From positions 20,129,608 to 20,193,607 of the forward strand of contig NC_088300.1 in assembly GCF_032854445.1 (NCBI RefSeq): a stretch of 64,000 nt of DNA, given 5' to 3'. The stretch is from Liolophura sinensis. Lineage: Eukaryota; Mollusca; Polyplacophora; Chitonida; Chitonidae. Shown here one piece after another: positions 57,801 to 64,000 of this stretch. The notes below the pieces were generated by a model, which worked only from the letters and a program-made list of their open reading frames with translations, had not been told where the DNA came from and searched no databases. A program made the position numbers and the translations under genes. Position 1 is the stretch's first letter. The number at the start of each line of letters is the position of its first letter.

Positions 57801-60800
57801 TGAAGACTTTACGGACAAACCTAAAAATGTCCCTAACTTAACCAAGTCTTCCTTCTTTAAACTCTCAAAAACATCCTGATCGGGCGCATTAACAAACTGT
57901 TTAGGATCAAAATCTCCCATTGTAAATATTTAGCCACTGGCTCCCAGTGGATGCAGCAAAAATACCTCCCCTCTGCACAGAAAACACGGCTTATGTACGG
58001 TCCAGGTGGATTCAACTATTCTTAGACACAGAATTAACAGCCAATGAACAGCCAGTTAAATAAACAGAGCATTGAACAAGGTGCTTTCCGTCAGGTCCGC
58101 GCTGTACTTATATAACAAGGCCTGTTACGCTTTCACAAAGGTCCGCAGACTAACAGTACATGAAGACGTTAAATAGTCATATATAACAGTATAATAATGA
58201 AATAATGATTTCATTCGCCTCGTAGGGGCCTCCGTGCCTCTGTCGGTTAGGGCCCTAGCGCAGCGTAATGACACAGGAGTCTCTCACCAATGCGGTCGCT
58301 GTGAGTTCAAGTACAGCTCATGCTGGCTTCCTCTCCGGCCATATGTGGGAAGGTCTTCCAGCAACGTGCGGATGGTCGTGGGTTTCCCCCGGGCTGTGCC
58401 CGATTTCCACCCACCATAATGCTGGCCGCCGTCGTATAAGTGAAATATCCTTAAGTCCGGCGTAAAACACCGATCAAATAAATCAATCAATCAACATTCG
58501 CCACGTGTAGCCTACGATGTGCTAAGTGCAGTAAAGCAGGAAGTGTCCATGCTTTTGGACAAGGCCGCGGGCTAAGCTAAGAGTGAAGCGTTTCACAGAA
58601 CATCCTTGTAACACGGGTAATAGTACGCCAGTCATTAGGCTCTCATCCTTCTTATTTTCACCAAAGCCTTTGATTATCATTATATCATGCTCAGTTCATT
58701 TTCACAATACATTTCCATTATCATCTGACCGTCTCCCTATTCTCCCAAAATCTTTTGATTATCTCTGCTATATGCCCGACTCACATTCCCATAAGCCTTC
58801 CGTTATCATCTTACTATGTTCTCGTCGTTCTCACAAAAGCCTAACGTTATGACTTTTTCATACCCGATACATCGGCACATTATAACTCCCACACTATACC
58901 TTATTGTCATATTTCCATCATCAGCCATCTATCTTCTCTTGATTGCCATCAAAACATCATCCTTCTAAAACAGCACTATTTCTATCACCCCCACGCCCTT
59001 ACACCGGAAAATACAAGTGAATCATCAAATGAATTACCTGCGGAAAATGGCAACAAGTTATCAGACTTGACAATATTTCCATCAGAATCCAGGAATCGGC
59101 AGGGATCAAAGACTTCGGGATCTTTCCACACCTGTGGGTCCTTGTGTAAGCTGATTAAGGGGGTCATGATGATGGTACCTTTGGGGATTGCATACCCCGC
59201 TAAAGAGGTGTCCTGTGACGCTGCGTGAGGTACACTCAATGGTGAAATATCTCCACATCGCAACACCTCCATCAGAGTGGCTTCCATGTAAGGCATGTGT
59301 TTGCGGTCGGCCATAGTCGGAAACCTGCCTCTTCCGATAACAGAACGAATCTCCGCCCGAACTTTGGTCTGGACATCCGGGTAGTTTATCATGTAGACCA
59401 GCGCCCACTGGAGAGTTGTCGCTGTAGTTTCAGTCCCAGCAACAAACAAATCCTCAATTACTTTTAGAAGTTGTTCATCTGAGATGAAAAAAAAAAAGAC
59501 GGAAGCAGTGACAGAAAAAAACCATCATAGTAACAAGGGTCTCTTTGAAAAGCAGTTTGAAATATAATTTGTTAATATTAATTCATCAATCCACCCTTCT
59601 CCACATGGTGCCTGACAAACGTTTCGACCTTAAGTCAGAGCTGATTCAGAGAGGACGGGATTTTAACACTGGTAACAACCTGACTACTAAGCCGGTGTGA
59701 CCATTTGCGCTGTCAATCGTTCATTGAAGACCAATATGGTGTGCGCATCTGTATCTCACATGTAGGGATGTTCGCAGGTAACTTACACCTGGCTCCCCGA
59801 CTCCTCCTCCTTTGAAACTAACCGTCATCTTATAAGTTTAAAATGCTTGATTATGACGTTTCACAACAATAAATATATCGTACGTCCAATTAAACCTGAA
59901 ATAGCTGTATTTGAGACCCTTCCACAATCGACTGAAACGAATACAGAGATCACTTGAGACCAAAACTTAATTTTGCATGCAGCGAGAACTCGTTATTATC
60001 GAACATCATGGCTCCGCAGTGGCCTGTAGGAGTTTAAAAAATGCTGTTTTGTCCCAAATTCTTGGACGTTTGCAAAGGCTAGAAATGAAAAGATAATCCA
60101 CTCACCTTCAAATGTCGTGTGTGGGTCTTTTTCTTGAGCTTTATACATCTCAGACAAATAAGCGTCGATAAAATCCCGGGGCTCGTCGGGATTAAGCGTC
60201 TCCTTGTGCTGTTGTATCTGATCTATCAGAAAACTCTCCACCAGGTCCTTGTTTTTCATAATATTTTTGAACCCGAAGAAATCCCCGGGCAAGTATTTCA
60301 ACCATGGAACAAAGTTCACTGCACCTGAACCTCCAATTTTATCTAAGGTTTCCTCAATTGACCTCGTGCAGGTCACCATCTTAGGGTCGTCATGCTGGAA
60401 GCGATCTCCGAACACCAGAGAATTAATTACATTCCCGACAGATGTGTGGAACAGTTTACCTATGGAAAATGTCGACCCCTTCGTGGCTGTCAGACACCGC
60501 AAGAGGATTTTGATTTCCTCAATGACTCTGACCTCAGAACTCATTTTGCCGAACCCGAAATCCCTCAAGGTGTGCAGTGCGAACCGTCTTTGCTCTTTCC
60601 ACGGTTGACCCGACGCACTGGCCACACCTGTGGCAAGAAAGAACATGACATTATAGACGGTCTACTATCACTAGCTCAGTTATATAAAGCTTCGCTCTCC
60701 TTGACTGCCTGTTGAAAAATAAGGTCGAATGTTCCAGTCCAGGTCAGACTGGTTCGGTTGCTACGCCAAGAGCTTTTTGTGGTACCTATGTATTTTGTGC

Positions 60801-62884
60801 AGAATTGAAAAAGCATATCCATTGTTTTCGTGACTGTCGGTCAGCACAAAGACAAAGCAAGTGCCAGTGAACCATAATATAAGGCTGCAAGAGTGACAAT
60901 TCAAATACTTAACTACGTATTTTCCTAGTAACAAGTGTACTTTTTGCCGTTATCCGCTATCGCTGAGCAAAAAATCGCAGTGCACAGATTTCTCTGTATC
61001 TTTGGCACCACCTTTACTACACGCATGCAGCTAATTCCTTGAATGTGCTCTGATTTCGAAAGGTCGGCTGACTGTAGCAGCCTGGAAATATTTCGTATTT
61101 TCGTCGTGCATACGTTACTTCCCTTTATTAACAGTGTGTATCAAGGTAATTATCCAATGCTGTCAGCATTTGGTAGTACTAGGGTGACGGAATTTACTCA
61201 CGGAATTCCATATTGTCGTAATAAATAGGTTACTTGCCTTTTCAAATATTTATATCATTTGACGGCAGGTATCTGTCCTTTGTTTCAGCATCAAAGCATA
61301 TGGGTTATTGAAAATATTGCAATATATTTTTGTCAGTTTCTCAATGCACGGAAGCAAATTACAATGATTCAAAAGCAGTTAGCCTTACAAGACATTACAC
61401 AGGTGGATAAGTCACAGTTAACCACTGTGGTTAATTAAATTCCATCACACGAGTACTCCCAAATGCAAACAGTATTGCATAATTCCTCTCATACCTTCCG
61501 TCAAGGGAAGTAACCTATACATTATGAAAATAGGTATCTACCTCTCTCAGCTGTATGGTATGTCAAAACTATCTAACCGCTGGCGTATGCCAATTCGGCA
61601 TACCGTACAAGAAGATTCGGTAGATTGTGTCCCAGCAGGATTATAACTGTTTGCTTTCCCAGTATTACAATTTTCACACAAGGTAGAAAGAGCTGGCTTC
61701 TATTTTTGTTTCATTTTTGATGTTCTCACTACCGTATCGAAAACCTCAACCGCCTCGTGTATTTATCTTGTTCTCGATATGTCTGAAATACTGCCGATGT
61801 GGCGTTAAGCCAAATCATTCATACGTTCATTCATTCATGCATTCATTCTAACATTGGTCAAAGGACTCTACACTGAGACTCCTCATTTATTATTCCAAGT
61901 AAATTTAATTTTTTCATTCCTAAATTTAATTTTCATTCATTCATTCATTCATTCATTCATTCTAACATTGGTCAAAGGACTCTACACTGAGACTCCTCAT
62001 TTATTATTACGAGTAAATTTAATTTTTTCACTACTAAATTTAATTTTTCTCATTTATACATTTAGTTTTTCTCATTTATAAATTTAAATTTAATTTTTCT
62101 CCTTTATAAATTTAAATTTAATTTTTCTCATTTATACATTTAATTTTTCTTACTCTACATTTAATTTTTCTTATTCCTAACATTAATGTTTCTTATTCCT
62201 ATATTTTCAGCTGCATATGCTCTTCAGTCTTAAAATTATTATATTTTTGTAAAAGAATACGTTTTTACTAAAAGTGTCAACAGTTTTTGTGTACTCATGT
62301 TCCCCCTTTCCTGGACACAAGTTTCGGCACTGTAGCAACTAAAGCCGGGCGTAGATTGACCTTGCGCCAAGGAAATTTACAAAAACCTTAAATTTCGAAG
62401 AAAAAAAAACACACAACTTAAAAGTATATTAGACATTATACTAATTACATCCACGCATCGCGGGCCCCGTCATCATGAACAGATCACATAACGTTACAGT
62501 CGCCAGTACCTGATCACAGTAGCTACCAGTATACCACGTACCTTTGCCTTTAGACAGGATCTCAGAGAACAGCAGTTTGGGTCGGTCTGCAAACTCGTCA
62601 CCTCTGGTTACTAGCACCTCCTGCAAGTTTTCGCGGCCATGAACGAAGACTGCCGGCGTACTGCCCATGTACAGGAGGTAGATGTCCCCGTACTGAGACC
62701 GAAGCTTATGTAAGGCGGTAAACAGATCTCCCCGGAGGCTAAGGAAGTTACCGATGAGGGGCCAGGGTGTGGGCCCTGGGGGTTGGTGGGCAGGACGGGA
62801 GGTGGATCGAAGGAAGAAGAGCAGTAGGACCAGCCCGAAGACGGCCACCGCCGCCACGTTCGTGAACAAGACGCTGTACCACAT
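45699..62884 (-). CDS. cytochrome P450, CYP2 clan (gene CYP-A), 4 exons with a 13.2-kb last intron
   Basis: Join on the minus strand: 62884-62542, 60627-60106, 59478-59038, 45880-45699. Exon lengths (343, 522, 441, 182) and phases are identical to CYP-B, giving 495 aa and an in-frame TGA. Motifs: anchor at residues 9-25, PPGP, WKEQR, AGTETT, ExxR (EVLR), FDPCRF, FSAGKRVCLG. Predicted membrane-anchored monooxygenase of the endoplasmic reticulum. Intron 3 (45881-59037) holds a Ty3/Gypsy element, two LINE copies and a SINE, so correct splicing over 13 kb is required. Assigning the 45.7-kb exon to this gene rests on matching phase, order and strand, with no other exon 4 in between. If it is not spliced, the upstream three exons lack the haem cysteine. 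Confidence 0.85.
45980..46375 (-). repeat. pair of ~110-bp direct repeats
   Basis: ATATAAAAGGACTACAGAAT ... AACAGATTTTC occurs at 45980-46090 and 46274-46375 (plus coordinates), diverged by small indels. It lies in CYP-A intron 3 near exon 4. Open frames here are not supported as genes. Confidence 0.55.
47031..47206 (-). repeat. 3' LTR of the Gypsy element, second part with internal deletion
   Basis: Holds the LTR end (TGTTACGGTATTG on the plus strand at 47031) and, after about 80 bp, jumps to the region near AAATAAACAGAGC. Compared with the solo LTR at 20071-21083 about 780 bp is missing, with a CAGTT microhomology at the junction. It ends at CTTTCACAAA, where the first LINE is inserted. 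Confidence 0.8.
47194..47943 (+). CDS. LINE ORF2 C-terminal fragment (RNase H, zinc-knuckle-like tail)
   Basis: 249 codons. The first four (MLSQ) come from the Gypsy LTR; LINE sequence starts at about residue 5. Contains ILSDSLSGI, WVPAHVNIRGNEIADQAAK (RNase H catalytic Asp/His region) and CPACQEHDETIEHYLLQC, the Cys/His motif usual at the end of such ORF2 proteins. The N-terminal half of RNase H, RT and endonuclease are lost by 5' truncation. The frame is open to the natural stop, so the copy is fairly young. Confidence 0.8.
   Translation: MLSQMALALQWILENKPNRVAILSDSLSGIISIQNSKSESRPDLLQEIISLTDKIQKQKTDLTLAWVPAHVNIRGNEIADQAAKSSLRKYEQDIDVPLSQNEIYTLINTQINNQWKEEWDKESRGRWHYKILNGTITKLNSFQLLNNQDDKNISRLRLGKTGLKAHLATIIQNSSPTCPACQEHDETIEHYLLQCIKHSKERRRLAECLQIYKCELDLQTILNPKPHLRAQIFSLLKEYIKSTGYESRI
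47961..48176 (+). repeat. three copies of a ~26-bp hairpin repeat in the LINE spacer
   Basis: CGGCGATACCTTGATT-(C/T)TGAGGGCCG occurs at 47965, 48073 and 48151. Each can pair CGGC with GCCG. They resemble in plan the terminal 3' hairpin of the same insertion (GATATCC...GGCCC). Possibly duplicated 3'-end signals for the element's RT. Confidence 0.7.
48565..49131 (+). CDS. SGNH/GDSL hydrolase-like ORF of LINE copy 1
   Basis: 188 codons from MKIFIIGSSYVH (48517 would add 16 Lys-rich residues). SGNH blocks are all visible: Ser9 in IIGSSYV (block I), Gly43 in GIGGAR (block II), Asn74 in HIGGND (block III), Asp160/His163 in NDGVHLN (block V). Such esterase domains are known as ORF1 products of some LINEs (CR1/L2 groups) and in Ngaro-type elements. 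Here the ORF lies downstream of an ORF2 end on the same strand, which is the unexpected point. Alternative: the ORF1 of another copy lost by rearrangement. It is intact with no stop. Confidence 0.75.
   Translation: MKIFIIGSSYVHRLENSILRNSIPNSRIDFGTGQDIRFFGIGGARVGTLRCSGRLESLLQETKPDLVILHIGGNDADSHKSAAAICADILDYVGALKTKFQIPRIYISQLLYRQVTRRISVHIYNTKIHEINKKLTNNQLATFWRHRGLIRPQKQILTNDGVHLNTLGQELFYRSMKRAVCAAMGGQK
49831..53968 (+). mobile_element. 5'-truncated LINE copy 2 (EN-RT-RNase H)
   Basis: Flanked by TTCACAAAGGT at 49820-49830 and 53970-53980. It starts within the endonuclease domain, contains one intact ORF2, a ~0.5-kb 3' UTR ending in the hairpin GGCCC-TTT-GGGCC (near 53910-53925), and a run of 19 C at 53951-53969. 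RT plus APE-type endonuclease plus RNase H places it in the I group of LINEs. Same orientation and same target as copy 1. Confidence 0.8.
49858..53427 (+). CDS. LINE ORF2: endonuclease (partial), reverse transcriptase, RNase H
   Basis: 1189 codons without interruption. Endonuclease C-terminal half: CGDFNAYGPLWGS at ~60-75 and PSDHLPVLV at ~140-150; the N-terminal half with the catalytic Glu is missing. RT: PVAKPGKDP, FLDIEKAYDMVW (motif A Asp), VPQGSVLSP, FADDKS (motif C). RNase H: VYTDASKCPG, FTAELTAI, ILTDSLSSL, WVPAHVGIVGNEMADS. Tail: CDTCLVNDDIAHLLFTC. Open frame extends back to 49813 without ATG, giving PGYFIGRMDRNTDG, so truncation hit the endonuclease. RT and RNase H residues look intact; endonuclease activity is not expected. 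Confidence 0.93.
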   Translation: MDRNTDGLSFSELKLPPFNSIEAQCFNIATRSGAPTSVVNIYNPSSRIDRKDFDTLMSYINSTYILCGDFNAYGPLWGSITTNFNGRVMTALVNDYEMCVLNDGTGTRVDPHSGNLSHLDLTLCSADIGLSFNWFVDTISPCPSDHLPVLVTCNIDHHVNPVGQPPKWCVKRANWDIYKEECLRSFSQDVYNNDVDIFADNVLNAIDVAAQKCIPKSSGKVSSKIPVPWWNDDCSNAIKNRKRLKNRAKRTRLYQDIVLFKRAKAVAQRVIKTAERDHWRQYCSNLSENTNTKEVWNKINSIKGKRKSNNTPTIVHNNSNYVTNIDKANILADSFFFVSSSNNYSPEFISHKENIEEMHPFNNILFDDMPINNDFSLLELKQALSSCSDSSPGEDTTTYSMLYNLPYHCMTILLLPYNAVWSSMKLPAKWKTAIVVPVAKPGKDPSFTSSHRPIALTSCLCKVMERMINSRLMWFLEKHNILSPVQSGFRNKRCTTDHVVNLETSIRHSFKYKDYLLAVFLDIEKAYDMVWRTGVLIKLRNIGIGGKMLGFLKDFLSGRFIKVRVGQSYSRMVPVENGVPQGSVLSPTLFNVAINDLPNAISPKLNCTLFADDKSMWFCSRSLASCVKHIQQGLDDIMKWSRDWGFKFSSVKTEAVVFTRRHTGNVCLTLNNSTIKISSSFKYLGVIFDNRLTWGRHIDYLIARCDKVLNLMRCVSGKSWGAEKKSLLLLYRSLIRTKLDYCCEAYDSACIMLKEKLDSVQCAAVRICTGGMRTTPLNVLQVFCNEWPLSIRRRLRTLKFFFRLKCSVNNASSRLLEPFFFDNLHDLNSYAGLPFSLRSKNISSSLDCDNVALQSSRVPDFPTWNLEPSYISTTLNDDKKKSDNPNVSLLCATEYIHTSLSQYLQVYTDASKCPGSNRVGAAFCVPELKYSKSFRLSNFVSVFTAELTAIICALQFLLDLKPSRAVILTDSLSSLQAMSNYVWYNSSSLVFEILHLCTTLRYQGVSVSFDWVPAHVGIVGNEMADSLAKRALSFLDISIHVPLNINEIMSHVAPKFVDIWQRQWDEANKGRFFHEYNRSVLLNSPISLRSRRDETLVFRLISGHVPTNTYLFRMNLHPSGLCDTCLVNDDIAHLLFTCTRHSNARRVLYRDLHSIGLRHFTLASVLNPKANRDKTFQALANFLSRCRRF
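53969..54026 (-). repeat. 3' LTR of the Gypsy element, first part (U3 start)
   Basis: Reads on the minus strand from TGTTATGTATGACT at 54026 to ...CCTTTGTGAAG, where the LINE with the C-run interrupts it. The other part of the same LTR lies at 47031-47206. Confidence 0.8.
54027..54037 (-). other. polypurine tract
   Basis: AAGGGTGGGGG on the minus strand immediately before the TGTTATG start of the 3' LTR, the expected place for the plus-strand primer of reverse transcription. Fixes the LTR boundary at 54026. Confidence 0.75.
54141..54735 (-). pseudogene. Gypsy RT C-terminal part plus RNase H
   Basis: Begins in the RT thumb/connection (KRKLKRFF, frameshift at an 8-A run 54700-54707, then GMAGYYRKFC) and runs through RNase H: VDASDISAGAVLL, STIEKECLSLILALQ, VVYTDHNPL, ending GDCLSRV. 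All RNase H acidic residues are visible. The RT palm with the YxDD box is absent between the GPY/F module and this part, so the element cannot reverse transcribe itself. Confidence 0.82.
54740..56780 (-). pseudogene. Gypsy protease-integrase, broken
   Basis: Same strand and continuous with the zinc knuckle. Aspartic protease active site DTGAS lies near 56540. A linker then leads straight into integrase without any RT: the HHCC finger ends FCRSCHECQ near 55700, the first catalytic Asp is in LIDCVGPL, the second in SDQGSNF and the Glu in GALERFHQ. Frame changes occur near 55500 and 55255 and around 55000. A GPY/F-type module (RYFGPYVV) follows at about 54910. Integrase joined directly to protease is the notable order. 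Confidence 0.82.
56780..57920 (-). pseudogene. Gypsy Gag, broken
   Basis: Starts MGDFDPKQF at 57920 just inside the LTR remnant. An in-frame TAA lies at about 57677; past it comes a highly charged coiled-coil stretch (repeated E-R-E-R), then a capsid-like region (VPSFQEKEVEKYFLHFEKIA..., LLQSVLIGKAREIY) typical of Ty3/Gypsy Gag. A one-base frameshift near 56950 precedes the CNFCKRVGHVMSEC zinc knuckle (CX2CX4HX4C). It would package element RNA if intact; here it cannot be made as one protein. Confidence 0.8.
57937..58188 (-). repeat. 5' LTR remnant of the Gypsy element
   Basis: Minus-strand sequence begins TGTTATATATGACTATTTAA and matches the first part of the solo LTR at 20071 up to ...CTGGGAGCCAG, then jumps to the sequence in front of the Gag ATG (57920). 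The rest of the LTR (about 750 bp) and the primer-binding site are missing, apparently by deletion. Confidence 0.8.
58225..58495 (+). mobile_element. tRNA-derived SINE, near complete
   Basis: Head CTGTCGGTTAGGGCCCTAGC (A-box-like) and GTGAGTTCAAGTAC (B-box-like), body with CTCTCCGGCCATATGTGGG and TGCTGGCCGCCGTCGTATAA, 3' end GGCGTAAAACACC and CAAATAAATCAATCAATCAA. Lies just outside the Gypsy element within CYP-A intron 3, antisense to the gene. Confidence 0.78.
59038..59478 (-). CDS. CYP-A exon 3
   Basis: Acceptor ATCTCAG|ATGAAC behind a long T-run, donor CCGCAG|GTAATT. Encodes AGTETT, EVLR and FDPCRF. Only about 9 of 147 residues differ from CYP-B, and near-identity runs on into the first bases of intron 3, unlike the neighbouring exon 2. 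Confidence 0.93.
60106..60627 (-). CDS. CYP-A exon 2
   Basis: Acceptor CTTGCCACAG|GTGTGGCC, donor GAAG|GTGAGT. Begins VASASGQPWKEQRR (helix C). Same length as the CYP-B exon despite about 28% amino-acid difference, so no indel has accumulated; this argues for coding constraint on both copies. Confidence 0.92.
61690..61850 (+). mobile_element. SINE 3' fragment with CATT tail
   Basis: TCTGAAATACTGCCGATGTGG plus CGTTAAGCCAAATCATTC and a (CATT)n tail. In intron 1 of CYP-A, antisense. Confidence 0.5.
61849..62210 (+). repeat. direct repeat plus AT-rich tandem repeat in CYP-A intron 1
   Basis: A ~115-bp block (CTAACATTGGTCAAAGGACT ... ACTCCTCATTTATTATT) occurs twice, at about 61849 and 61962, separated by (CATT)n. 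It is followed by TTTTTCTCATTTATAAATTT units to 62170. Confidence 0.75.
62542..62884 (-). CDS. CYP-A exon 1
   Basis: Starts MWYSVLFTN and matches CYP-B exon 1 at about 91% of residues. Donor GGCAAAG|GTACGT. The ATG (62882-62884) is the first that opens the hydrophobic anchor; an upstream in-frame ATG near 63034 would add about 50 non-anchor residues. Intron 1 is 1.9 kb and holds AT-rich repeats at 61.8-62.2 kb. Confidence 0.9.
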
Positions 62885-64000
62885 TGCTGCCCTCAACGGC
62901 TTTGGGTTGGAAACTTTCCTATCTGAGCAAAACAAAGGTAGGTCAACGAAGCGTGTTATGTGGCTTAAAGTGTGACACGTATAGCACAGTGCTTGTTGAA
63001 GAGGGTTGTAAACAAAGGGAGGCAACTTTGACATGCTGCTGAAGAGTCCCCATTACACGGAGGCCTATATGTAGTAATCCGGAAAAAACTGTTTGCTGCA
63101 GCAGATGCATGTATCCCACGAGTGAAGTTGAAACCAGATTTAATAATTTATCTTACCAATCAGATCAGTAGTGACTATACCAATGGGAGCGGAACCAATC
63201 AAAGTGAGCGCTGGTGTGGGTTGGGGCTGCATCACTTTAGAGGATTTGTGTTCATATTTGGCTACTGGTTCTAATTATAAAGATCATAACATGTTTAAAC
63301 ATTATGTTACAGGAAGGGCTTCCGAGAAACGTAATAATGACTTTAAATCCACCAAAATCAATAAATTTACTGCCGTAGCCTTTCGCAGTCGGCCGCCCGG
63401 TACGACTCAGTGGGTGGCGTCATAGATAACCAATCCAAGTCTAACTAGCCTAAATAACCTAGAAATTCGTATCAAAACGATGTCATTTTCCAGATGAATT
63501 TTAGATAAGAAAGTATACTGCCATATCAATTTGAATCCATACTGGACGACGTTAAAGGTCCGTTTTATGAAACTGACATCTCTGGCGAGATTTTAGATTC
63601 TGAGTTTTCGGACGTTGAATTTGATCTTAATTTGTCCAGGCATTTCACACTACACTGACAACACGGACTGGTATACTGTAGCTTTATCCTGTGTTACACT
63701 GTGTATTTTGGGTGTTTACATTATTTACTATTTATTTACTATTCTCTCCCTCTGCCCGCTTCACAATAAATATCATTCTATTCCCCCAGGGGATTCTAAA
63801 CCCATACCTAGATGTGATGACTACTGGTACATGTTATGTCAACATTCCAAATTGCCCATCCCACAAGAGGCATATTACAGTCGTGCACAATACAAATAAA
63901 TGTGCGATGTGGACGACGGCGTTAGTGTACAGATATTTACTATTAGAAGTCGATTACCTAGAAGTATGTAACTGCCCTATAGCTAGTCTCCACGGCACTT
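62885..64000. other. upstream region of CYP-A; unrecognised frame at the right edge
   Basis: A plus-strand frame at 63615-63899 gives one hydrophobic segment (VALSCVTLCILGVYIIYYLF) and a Pro/Cys-containing tail. It could be an exon of a small membrane protein or chance. The window ends soon after. Confidence 0.3.

Larger units (their letters stand above)
47031..58188 (-). mobile_element. gmr1-like Ty3/Gypsy LTR retrotransposon, degraded, with nested LINEs
   Basis: Flanked by GTAT at 47027-47030 and 58189-58192 (4-bp target duplication). Ends are TGTTA...TAACA. Read on the minus strand the coding order is Gag (57.9-56.8 kb), zinc knuckle, protease DTGAS, integrase (HHCC, D,D,E), GPY/F module, then RT C-terminal part and RNase H (54.7-54.14 kb), polypurine tract and 3' LTR. 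Integrase before RT is the order described for gmr1-like Ty3/Gypsy elements. At least five frame breaks, deletion of most of the RT, and deletions in both LTRs make it non-autonomous. It sits in intron 3 of CYP-A in the same orientation as the gene. Without the two LINEs (47207-53968) it would be about 4.4 kb. Confidence 0.88.

Noticed and set aside
54141-57920. Endogenous retrovirus with envelope
   Set aside because: No envelope-like frame occurs between RNase H and the polypurine tract; only about 100 bp separate them.

Overview
This is a eukaryotic, intron-bearing and TE-rich window. The repeats (tRNA-headed SINEs with a molluscan-type tail, a SGNH-hydrolase LINE, a gmr1-like Ty3/Gypsy element) and the P450 family point to a lophotrochozoan, most likely a bivalve mollusc. 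That assignment is inference, since no ribosomal or mitochondrial marker is present. There is no operon, CRISPR array or prokaryotic signal.

The host genes I can support are two tandem minus-strand cytochrome P450 genes of the CYP2 clan. The downstream copy (CYP-B) is joined from 40390 to 36614 and the upstream copy (CYP-A) from 62884 to 45699. Each has four exons of exactly 343, 522, 441 and 182 bp with identical splice phases, and each gives an intact 495-residue protein with anchor, WxxxR, AGTETT, ExxR and FSAGKRVCLG motifs. CYP-B is compact (3.8 kb). CYP-A is spread over 17.2 kb because its last intron has grown to 13.2 kb by nested retrotransposon insertion.

Inside that intron lies a minus-strand LTR retrotransposon (47031-58188, TSD GTAT, LTR termini TGTTA...TAACA). 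Its gene order is Gag, protease, integrase, then the end of RT plus RNase H. Integrase upstream of RT is the order of gmr1-like Ty3/Gypsy elements. Most of its RT is deleted and its frames are broken. Its 3' LTR is split by two plus-strand LINE copies that share one target site. The first (47207-49817) holds the end of an ORF2 (RNase H plus zinc-knuckle-like tail) and, downstream of it, an intact SGNH-hydrolase ORF. The second (49831-53968) holds an intact 1189-codon EN(partial)-RT-RNaseH ORF.

The left 35 kb has no gene I can recognise. It holds a fold-back element (9001-9668), two copies of a TCTATGTTTTCCT-type array (17.2 kb, 18.8-19.6 kb), a solo LTR of the same family as the intronic element (20071-21083, TSD CTTT), a second LTR-like block (21284-22270), a SINE with an internal 119-bp triplication, a 1.3-kb minisatellite with a 175-bp higher-order period (23.7-25.0 kb), a 15-bp minisatellite (28.08-28.6 kb), a degenerate 2A-like LINE relic (29.2 kb) and a frameshifted hAT-type BED-finger relic behind a CpG-rich promoter-like stretch (35.5-36.2 kb). 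Several SINE copies and fragments lie between.

The best candidates for something new are the LINE with a SGNH ORF 3' of ORF2 plus its reiterated 3' hairpins, the two LINE insertions into a single LTR site, and the strongly uneven exon-by-exon divergence of the two P450 genes.
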